Shown in pieces: positions 56,586-64,000 of a DNA stretch of 64,000 bases. Where the stretch lies: assembly GCA_947381945.1 (NCBI GenBank), contig CANCXM010000011.1:1-64000 (forward strand), written 5' to 3'. The number at the start of each line of letters is the position of its first letter. Position 1 is the stretch's first letter. The notes beneath the pieces were generated by a model. It saw only the letters and a program-made list of their open reading frames with translations. It was not told the origin of the DNA and made no database searches. The stretch is from an uncultured Muribaculaceae bacterium (lineage in GTDB: Bacteria; Bacteroidota; Bacteroidia; Bacteroidales; Muribaculaceae). Both the position numbers and the translations under genes were made by a program.

Positions 56586-58096
56586 ATCAGAAAATACCCT
56601 TCCATGACCTCTCGGCCCGCATCGCGTCCGCAACGGGCATAAGCGAGGAAAGCGCGGAACTTTTTGTTAAAAACTTCTTCGATCTCATCTCCGAAGCCCT
56701 CACGGCCGGAGAGAACGTAAGAATAAAAGAGATAGGCTCGTTTACCGTCATCGAGGTTGATGGTGAGAAAACCGTCGAATTTGTCCCCGATAAGGAGATT
56801 ACGGATGTCATCAACGCTCCCTTCGCAATGTTTGAGGCCGTGACACTCAACGATGACCTTTCGGACGACATGCTCCTTGAAGTCGACCGTGAGCAACAAT
56901 CAGAGGAGACAGCGCAGCCCGACGAAACTACTGTAACCGAAGAAACTGCTGTTACAACAGGAATCTCACCTTCGCCCGAAGAAACCGCTCCGGAGGCCTC
57001 CGAAGCGGTAACTGAAACAGCCGAAGAAACTGCCTCCCCCGCCGAAGAAGAGGCCACCACACTCGTTGAAGAAATCGTTGAAGACAAACCCGTTGAGGCA
57101 AGCTATACCCTCAACATACCTGTCAAAGACCCTCAGCCGGCTGAAACTCCACAAACTCCCGTAGAGGAGGATACTCATATTGAGGCAACACCGGTCGCAG
57201 AAACACGAATAGAAGAAACCAAGATCGAGGCAACCACCTCTGCGGAAACCGTCGTTCCGGCTGAGAATGCAGTCGAGGAGAAGACTGAGGAAATCATTGT
57301 TGAAAGCAAGCCCACACCTGCCCCTGCAATTGAAGAGCCTATCGGGCATCGGGCGAGCAACTTCGGTACCCCTCAAGTCCTCACTCCTCCCGACATCAAA
57401 CCGCTTCACAAGCCCGAACCTGCGCCCGTTCCCGAGCCTCCGAAAGCGCCGAAAGTTACCACAGCTCCGCAGCCCAAACCTGTCAAAGAATTCGTCGATG
57501 ACACTGAGGAATACGTCAAAACCAAGGCCCCGGCCAACGGAAACGGCAACTTCTGGACCGGTCTTATCGTCGGTATCATTGTCGGTCTCGCATTAGGCGC
57601 ATGTGGTGTATATCTTGCCATTGACTATCTCTTCCCGACCATGCACCAGTCATCAGTGTTCAACAAGGAGGAAGAAAGCACCGATGATCTTCTTGAAATT
57701 TTGACAACAGACAATCAGAACACACAGGCCACACCCGAGACGGAGACTGCACCTGCTGTCGAACCGTCCGCCCCGGTAGCAGAAACCGCCACTCCGGCCC
57801 CGGCCGAGACTGCCGCTCCTGAGGCTGCCACTGCACCAGCAAAAGCCACTGCGGCAGTTGTCACCGACACAATCCGTCGCGGCTACCTTATCACCAATAT
57901 GGCCAAGAAGCACTATGGCAGCAAGGATTTCTGGGTCTACGTCTACGAGGAAAACAAGGCGAAAATCCGCAACCCCAACAACATGCAGCCCGGCGAAGTC
58001 CTCGTGATTCCTCCCGCCGAGAAGTATGGCATTGATGCCTCCAATCAGGAAAGTCTGCGCAAAGCTCGCGCGAAAGCAGCTCAAATCCTCCGCTGA
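56582..58096 (+). CDS. Membrane-spanning HU-LysM protein
   Basis: A 504-residue protein. Residues 1-90 are an HU-like DNA-binding domain (EIGSFTVIEVDGEKTVEF near 50-67). Residues 100-315 are an acidic, Pro/Thr/Glu-rich linker. Residues 324-350 are a single hydrophobic helix (FWTGLIVGIIVGLALGACG). A second Pro/Ala/Thr linker is followed by a LysM-like domain at 432-480 (KKHYGSKDFWVYVYEENK, IRNPNNMQPGEVLVIP). The topology would place HU in the cytoplasm and LysM in the periplasm on peptidoglycan, joining nucleoid and cell wall. The gene is translationally coupled to an upstream small HU gene. Confidence 0.9.
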   Translation: MNQKIPFHDLSARIASATGISEESAELFVKNFFDLISEALTAGENVRIKEIGSFTVIEVDGEKTVEFVPDKEITDVINAPFAMFEAVTLNDDLSDDMLLEVDREQQSEETAQPDETTVTEETAVTTGISPSPEETAPEASEAVTETAEETASPAEEEATTLVEEIVEDKPVEASYTLNIPVKDPQPAETPQTPVEEDTHIEATPVAETRIEETKIEATTSAETVVPAENAVEEKTEEIIVESKPTPAPAIEEPIGHRASNFGTPQVLTPPDIKPLHKPEPAPVPEPPKAPKVTTAPQPKPVKEFVDDTEEYVKTKAPANGNGNFWTGLIVGIIVGLALGACGVYLAIDYLFPTMHQSSVFNKEEESTDDLLEILTTDNQNTQATPETETAPAVEPSAPVAETATPAPAETAAPEAATAPAKATAAVVTDTIRRGYLITNMAKKHYGSKDFWVYVYEENKAKIRNPNNMQPGEVLVIPPAEKYGIDASNQESLRKARAKAAQILR

Positions 58097-58176
58097 TTAG
58101 CCCGGTCGGGCATAATTGCACCTTCCCCACATTCCAAACAGTCTATGAGTGAAATATCTCATGCTTAGGACTGTAT

Positions 58177-58239
58177 GGCAAACGCCTCCGTAAAGCCGTC
58201 TGTCGCCGTTCTGCGATAGCCTTTGCGGAGGCGTTTGCC
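58177..58239 (+). terminator. Terminator-type hairpin after the HU-LysM gene
   Basis: GGCAAACGCCTCCGTAAAG (58177-58195) pairs with 58221-58239 at 18 of 19 bases. Together with the promoter at 58331, it accounts for the 311-bp gap 58097-58407. Confidence 0.7.
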
Positions 58240-58330
58240 GTTCACATTTCTTTGCACGGATTTCTATATTGTTAAACGAAAAATAGCTAAAATTAACACA
58301 CTTTTTTCACACAATAATTGTTGTTATTTA

Positions 58331-58338
58331 TAATTTTG
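58331..58338 (+). promoter_or_regulatory. -7 box of the moxR-bat operon
   Basis: TAATTTTG at 58331-58338, 69 bases before the ATG at 58408. Confidence 0.55.
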
Positions 58339-58407
58339 TATTCCATTTCATCAACTTTGAAGGAATTTTAATTAAAACATTATATACGAAACTTCACTAC
58401 TGAAACT

Positions 58408-59403
<996 letters not shown>

Positions 59404-59441
59404 TCTCGATCCCATAACCACAACCATTCCGCATCCTCCGT

Positions 59442-60317
59442 ATGGAAGCTAACGAACTGATAAAAAAAGTTAGGAAAATTGATATAAAGACCCGTGGTCT
59501 CTCCCAAAACATATTTGCGGGAGAGTACCACACGGCTTTCAAAGGTCGAGGCATGACCTTTTCGGAAGTCAGGGAATATCAATATGGTGACGACGTGCGC
59601 GACATCGACTGGAATGTCACCGCACGCCACAATCACCCCTATGTGAAAGTCTACGAAGAGGAGCGTGAGCTGACGGTTATGTTGCTCATCGACGTGTCCC
59701 GGAGCCGCCTCTTCGGTGCGGTCGGTGAGGAAAAGCGAGAGATGATTGCCGAGATAGCCGCTACACTCGCATATTCGGCGATTACAAACAACGACAAAAT
59801 CGGTGTCATCTTCTTCTCCGACAAAATCGAGAAGTTCATACCCCCGAAGAAGGGAAAGAAACACATCCTTCTCATTATCCGCGAGCTTCTCGACTTCACC
59901 CCTGAAAGTCCCGGCACCGACATCGGCGTGGCTCTCCGCTATTTCACCGATGCGCTGAAAAAGAGATGCACCACCTTCGTCATCTCTGACTTCATCGACA
60001 GTCATGACTACACCCGCCAGTTGCAGGTGGCCTGCAACAAGCACGACATCATTGCCATACAAGTCTACGACAAGCGTGACACCACTCTCCCCGATGTTGG
60101 TCTGATGCGTGTGATGGACCTTGAGACCGGAGGCACCAGATGGGTCAACACCTCTTCCAAACAGACTCGTCAGGCCTACGGCAAATGGTGGTATGAACGT
60201 CAGCAGGCCATGATGGCGACATTGAGCAAATGTCGCGTGGACCACGCCTCGATCGCGACCGACGAGGATTTTGCCCGCTCCCTCATGGCCCTCTTCAAGA
60301 ACCGTGGTGTCCGCTGA
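59442..60317 (+). CDS. DUF58 domain protein
   Basis: A 291-residue soluble protein of the DUF58 family. The hallmark is REYQYGDDVRDIDWNVTARH (near 46-65), followed by a VWA-like fold with D-x-S-x-S in LLIDVSRSRLFG. It is the usual partner of MoxR in Bat operons. It starts 38 bases after moxR. Confidence 0.93.
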   Translation: MEANELIKKVRKIDIKTRGLSQNIFAGEYHTAFKGRGMTFSEVREYQYGDDVRDIDWNVTARHNHPYVKVYEEERELTVMLLIDVSRSRLFGAVGEEKREMIAEIAATLAYSAITNNDKIGVIFFSDKIEKFIPPKKGKKHILLIIRELLDFTPESPGTDIGVALRYFTDALKKRCTTFVISDFIDSHDYTRQLQVACNKHDIIAIQVYDKRDTTLPDVGLMRVMDLETGGTRWVNTSSKQTRQAYGKWWYERQQAMMATLSKCRVDHASIATDEDFARSLMALFKNRGVR

Positions 60318-60404
60318 TGCCGAACCATCCGCCTCACCATCTCCACAACTCTTCCTCAACCGACTCTCACAAATCAATCCAAGAGTTACATACTTAAAAA
60401 ACTT

Positions 60405-61427
60405 ATGTTTCGACCGCTACGCATATTATTGATAAGTCTCACAGCCATGTTCGCCGCCTCTGCCGCTGCGCAGAGTCCGACCGTGAAACTCAGCCTTGAT
60501 TCAGCCTTCCTGCTGATGGGACGCACCACGCCGCTCCATCTTGAGCTTGTCGCTCCTGCCAACCCTGAGGGTCGGCTGCTTATCCCGAAGGACTCGATGT
60601 GTGACAAAGTCGAAATTCTCGAACTTCTGAAAGCCGACACCACTCAACTTGGCAACGACCGTATCGAGGTGAAGCAGGACATCGTCCTCCAATCCTTCGA
60701 CTCAGGTGTCTACCGCATGAACCCCATCATGTATGTAGTCGGCAACGACACTTTCCGCTCCAACCGCCTTGTGCTTAAGGTCTATCCCGCTGATGTCGAC
60801 TCATTGGAGACAATCCATGACTATGCCGACGTCGCCGACGTTGACCGCAGCTTCATTGACTATCTCCCCGATTTTATTGTTGACTACGGTCTGTGGATTC
60901 TCGCCCTCATAATCGTGCTTGGCGGAGGCGCCTACGCCTTCTATCTGCTCAAACGCAAGAAAAATCCGTTTGCAGCTCCCGCTCCCAAGCCTGTGCCACC
61001 CTACGAGAAGGCTGTCGACGAGCTCAACCGCCTCCGTTCGGAGAAACTTTGCGAGAGCGGACGCGAGAAGGAATTCTACACCCGCCTTACCGACATTCTG
61101 CGTGTCTACCTTCAGGGTCGCTTCGGCATAAACGCCATGGAGATGACCTCAACCCAGATTCGTCAGACCATCAAGGCCAACGAGGAGACAAAACTCTCGA
61201 AGGAAAACATGGAGCGCGTGCTCGAAACCGCCGACTTCGTGAAATTCGCGAAAGTACGGCCTCTCCCCGACGACAATGTCCGCGCCTTCACCTCCGCAAT
61301 GCAGTTTGTCGAGGATACCAAGCCCAAACCCGCTCCCGCCGAGGAAGCCTCCGAAGAAGGAGACAAGAATGCAGCTTCCGGGAAGGAAGAAGGCAAAAAG
61401 AACGAAAACAACAACCCAAAACCATAA
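60405..61427 (+). CDS. BatD/DUF4381-like membrane protein of the Bat operon
   Basis: A 340-residue protein with a signal peptide (about 22 residues), a periplasmic beta-sandwich part (residues 25-155), a membrane helix near 163-185 (LWILALIIVLGGGAYAFYLL) and a cytoplasmic helical part. The last 40 residues are Glu/Lys/Asn-rich low complexity. The arrangement suits the DUF4381 type found between DUF58 and BatA. Function is unproven, likely in assembly of the VWA complex. Confidence 0.75.
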   Translation: MFRPLRILLISLTAMFAASAAAQSPTVKLSLDSAFLLMGRTTPLHLELVAPANPEGRLLIPKDSMCDKVEILELLKADTTQLGNDRIEVKQDIVLQSFDSGVYRMNPIMYVVGNDTFRSNRLVLKVYPADVDSLETIHDYADVADVDRSFIDYLPDFIVDYGLWILALIIVLGGGAYAFYLLKRKKNPFAAPAPKPVPPYEKAVDELNRLRSEKLCESGREKEFYTRLTDILRVYLQGRFGINAMEMTSTQIRQTIKANEETKLSKENMERVLETADFVKFAKVRPLPDDNVRAFTSAMQFVEDTKPKPAPAEEASEEGDKNAASGKEEGKKNENNNPKP

Positions 61428-61436
61428 TTAGCGAAA

Positions 61437-62423
61437 ATGTTACTGGCAAACCCCGGATACCTTTGGCTGTTCCTGCTGTTCATACCGCTCATAGCATGGT
61501 ATATCTATAAGCAGCGCTCGCTCTATGCCTCCATGGAAGTGTCGACCGTCTCGGCCTTCGGGAAGGCACCGCGCTCTCTGCTTGCATCCCTGCGCCACAT
61601 TCTTTTCATCCTGCAGCTCGGTGCCATCGGCTGCGTCATCATAGTGCTCGCACGTCCGCAGACACGCGACTCGTGGAACACATCGAGCGTCGAGGGTACC
61701 GACATCGTTATCGCGATGGACATCTCGACCAGTATGCTGGCGCGCGACTTCAAGCCCGACCGTTTCGAGGCAGCAAAGGATGTGGCTGCAAAATTCGTTG
61801 CCGGTCGCGAGGGCGACAACATCGGCGTGGTCATCTTCGCGGCTGAAAGCTTCACAGCCATCCCAATGACCACCGACCGCTCCCTCATCGCCAACTATAT
61901 CGGCGACATAAAGATGGGTATGCTCCAGGACGGTACGGCCATCGGCGACGGTCTCGCCACATCAATCAACCGCATTAAGGACGGCAAGGCCAAGTCGAAG
62001 AGCATCATCCTCCTCACCGACGGCTCCAACAACACCGGCAACGTCGCTCCCATCACCGCCGCCGAGATTGCCAAACAGCTTGGAATCAAGGTCTACACTA
62101 TAGGCATCGGCACCAACGGCACCGCTCCCTATCCTCAGGAAAACATGTTTGGCCGCATCGAATATGTCAACCTCCCCGTTGTCATTGACGAAGCCACACT
62201 CAAGACAATCGCCGAGACAACCGGTGGAAAATACTTCCGTGCCACGGGCAACAATGTCCTCAAGGATGTATTCGCCGAAATCGACCGTCTTGAAAAGACC
62301 AAAATGGATTTGAGAAACTTCACAAGCACCGAGGACGACTATCTCCCCTGGGCCATCGCTGCCCTCAGCCTCTTCGGTCTTGCAGTACTCCTCCGATACA
62401 CCGTTTTCAGGACAATCCCCTAA
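61437..62423 (+). CDS. batA: BatA, von Willebrand type A membrane protein
   Basis: A 328-residue protein with two N-terminal membrane helices, a periplasmic or cytoplasmic VWA domain and one C-terminal helix. The metal-ion site is MDISTSM (D-x-S-x-S) near residues 97-103, and LLTDGSNNTG gives the later aspartate. Such proteins support aerotolerance and envelope integrity in Bacteroides. It starts 10 bases after the DUF4381-like gene. Confidence 0.93.
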   Translation: MLLANPGYLWLFLLFIPLIAWYIYKQRSLYASMEVSTVSAFGKAPRSLLASLRHILFILQLGAIGCVIIVLARPQTRDSWNTSSVEGTDIVIAMDISTSMLARDFKPDRFEAAKDVAAKFVAGREGDNIGVVIFAAESFTAIPMTTDRSLIANYIGDIKMGMLQDGTAIGDGLATSINRIKDGKAKSKSIILLTDGSNNTGNVAPITAAEIAKQLGIKVYTIGIGTNGTAPYPQENMFGRIEYVNLPVVIDEATLKTIAETTGGKYFRATGNNVLKDVFAEIDRLEKTKMDLRNFTSTEDDYLPWAIAALSLFGLAVLLRYTVFRTIP

Positions 62424-62435
62424 ACAACTCTGTCT

Positions 62436-63503
62436 ATGATCTCGTTTGCATATCCTCATCTGTTATATCTGCTGTTTCTGCTTCCCGCAGTGGCCGCCCT
62501 TTTCATCTGGACACGCTACAGCCGCCGGCGCAAGCTCGCGCGCTATGGCCGTCCCGAAGCCATCGAGGCCTTGATGCCGGAAGTGTCGAAATACATGCCT
62601 TGGGTCAAGATGGTGCTCTCGCTTCTCGTCATCGCGGCACTCGTCTTCATGATTGCACGTCCGAGGGCCACAGGAGGTCTCGAGCCTGACGCTTCCGAGA
62701 CGAAGACCTCGCGCGGTATCGAAGTCATGGTCTGCCTTGATGTCTCGAACTCCATGCTTGCATCCTCTACCGACGATGACCGTGGCATAAGCCGTCTCCA
62801 GCGTTCGAAGCATATCCTTGAAAAACTCATCGACAAGATGACCAACGACAAAGTCGGTCTCATCGTCTTCGCCGGAGATGCCTACACCCAGCTCCCCATC
62901 ACCTCCGACTATATCTCGGCAAAAATGTTCCTCAACGGTATCACTACTGATATGGTTCCTACTCAGGGTACCGCCATCGGTGCCGCGCTTGAAATGGCCA
63001 TGAATTCTTTCACTCCCAACGACGATATGGGAAAAGCCATAATTGTCATTACTGACGGCGAGAACTTCGAGGACAATGCTGTCGAAGCTGCCAAACGCGC
63101 TGCGAGCGCCGGAATCCAGGTCGATGTTATCGGTCTCGGAACATCACGCGGTGCGCGCATTCCCGTCGGCAAGGACAAGTACATGATTAATCCGATGACA
63201 GGCGAAGAAGTTGTGACTCGCCACGACGAGGAGACAGCCGCACAGATCGCCAAAGCCGGCAACGGCATCTATGTCAACGGCGCTTCCAACTCATCCATTG
63301 ACGCTGTCGACCAAAAGATGGACGAACTTGAGCAAGGTGATTTCGAACGCAAATCCTTCTCTCCACAGAGCGAACAATTCCCGATTTTCGCCTTCATCTC
63401 GCTCATCCTGCTCGTGATTTACTCAGTGACAGTGACACGCAAGATTTCATGGCTCAAAAAATACCGTTTCTTCACTAAAGAAGAGGAAGGAGGCAAGAAA
63501 TGA
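62436..63503 (+). CDS. batB: BatB, von Willebrand type A membrane protein
   Basis: A 355-residue paralogue of BatA. N-terminal helices near residues 6-24 and 55-75 precede the VWA domain with LDVSNSM (D-x-S-x-S) and VITDGENFED. A C-terminal helix near 310-330 (FAFISLILLVIYSVTV) follows. Its TGA overlaps the batC ATG (ATGA). Confidence 0.93.
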   Translation: MISFAYPHLLYLLFLLPAVAALFIWTRYSRRRKLARYGRPEAIEALMPEVSKYMPWVKMVLSLLVIAALVFMIARPRATGGLEPDASETKTSRGIEVMVCLDVSNSMLASSTDDDRGISRLQRSKHILEKLIDKMTNDKVGLIVFAGDAYTQLPITSDYISAKMFLNGITTDMVPTQGTAIGAALEMAMNSFTPNDDMGKAIIVITDGENFEDNAVEAAKRAASAGIQVDVIGLGTSRGARIPVGKDKYMINPMTGEEVVTRHDEETAAQIAKAGNGIYVNGASNSSIDAVDQKMDELEQGDFERKSFSPQSEQFPIFAFISLILLVIYSVTVTRKISWLKKYRFFTKEEEGGKK

Positions 63504-64000
63504 AAAAGATTTTACTTTCACTCATGGCTGCACTCGCCGTCACGCCCGTAATGGCCGAGAGCAAGTCGACATCGACACGCCATGAGCGCAACTATATCGT
63601 CGAAGGCAACAAGCTCTACAATGAGGAGCGCTATGCGGAGGCCGAGGTTGCCTACCGCAAAGCCCTGCAGGAAAATGCCATGAACGAGATCGCGCAGTTC
63701 AACCTCGCGGCCTCACTCCTGCGCCAGGGCTCCGCTTCAGGCGAAACCCAAAAAGAGGCTACCAATATCCTGCAGAACCTCACTCGCGATGCCGAGAATA
63801 TCGCTATCGCTGAAAAAGCGTTCTATAATCTCGGCAACATAGCCTTCAACGGTCAGGACTACGCGAAGAGCATCGAACTCTACAAGAATGCCCTCCGCCG
63901 CAATCCCGACAACGACAAAGCCCGCGAAAACCTTCGTCTGGCTCAGAAACGTCTTGAAGACCAACAGAATCAGGACCAAAACCAAGACCAAAATCAGGAC
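63500..64000 (+). CDS. batC: BatC, TPR-containing protein (3' truncated by window end)
   Basis: The first 167 codons are present. A signal peptide (MKKILLSLMAALAVTPVMA) is followed by tetratricopeptide repeats (NYIVEGNKLYNEERYAEAEVAY, AFYNLGNIAFNGQDYAKSIELYKNALRRNPDN). A low-complexity stretch of Asp, Gln and Asn begins just before the end. It overlaps batB by 4 bases. It likely recruits partners for the Bat complex in the periplasm. The stop lies beyond the window. Confidence 0.9.
   Translation, partial: MKKILLSLMAALAVTPVMAESKSTSTRHERNYIVEGNKLYNEERYAEAEVAYRKALQENAMNEIAQFNLAASLLRQGSASGETQKEATNILQNLTRDAENIAIAEKAFYNLGNIAFNGQDYAKSIELYKNALRRNPDNDKARENLRLAQKRLEDQQNQDQNQDQNQD

Overview
The window looks like Bacteroidales chromosome, most likely a gut Muribaculaceae-type organism. 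The evidence is a hybrid two-component regulator, SusC-era style dense glycosidase operons, TAnnTTTG-type -7 promoter boxes, few Shine-Dalgarno sites, a Bat aerotolerance operon and a DUF4290-rimM neighbourhood. The genus is inference. I see no rRNA, tRNA, CRISPR array, transposase or phage gene.

Positions 1-37335 form a large polysaccharide-utilisation region. Three minus-strand transcription units lie left of a plus-strand hybrid two-component sensor/regulator (31247-35365). Unit 1 is PL6 lyase then a GH105-beta-propeller fusion (31021 to 27521). Unit 2 is GH88, GH2, an alginate_lyase-fold (PL38-like) lipoprotein, GH105, a beta-helix protein, GH29, GH95 and a beta-helix/DUF362 fusion (27269 to 11114), closed by a terminator at 11048-11074. 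Unit 3 is a secreted DUF362 protein, GH28, GH31, GH36, a six-hairpin glycosidase and a DUF4861 protein (10946 to 91), closed by a terminator at 29-62. A PL8 lyase (37335 to 35311) runs tail-to-tail into the regulator gene. Chain-cleaving lyases (PL6, PL8, PL38-like) and a GH28 would give oligosaccharides whose unsaturated uronic ends are removed by GH88 and GH105, while GH2, GH29, GH31, GH36 and GH95 strip galactose, fucose and other branches. There is no SusC/SusD pair and no sulfatase in the window, so the target is more likely an unsulfated, fucose- and galactose-decorated polyuronide than a host glycosaminoglycan.

The three unit promoters share a -7 box and an upstream TTCAAA-containing element at exactly the same spacing, a good candidate for the regulator's binding site. 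A 344-bp MITE-like element with 33-bp terminal inverted repeats sits inside unit 2.

Positions 37558-44438 hold a small TonB-dependent receptor, a 5'-nucleotidase, a DUF3108 protein, thymidine kinase, a lipoprotein, SSB and a small unknown protein. Positions 44650-51242 are a tripartite RND efflux operon followed by a TetR regulator. Positions 51267-55857 are housekeeping genes: fabG, DUF4290, rimM, a small acidic protein, an OmpA-like protein and proS. Positions 56304-58096 encode two HU-type proteins, the second a membrane-spanning HU-LysM protein. Positions 58408-64000 are the Bat operon (moxR, DUF58, a DUF4381/BatD-like protein, batA, batB and the start of batC, cut by the window end).
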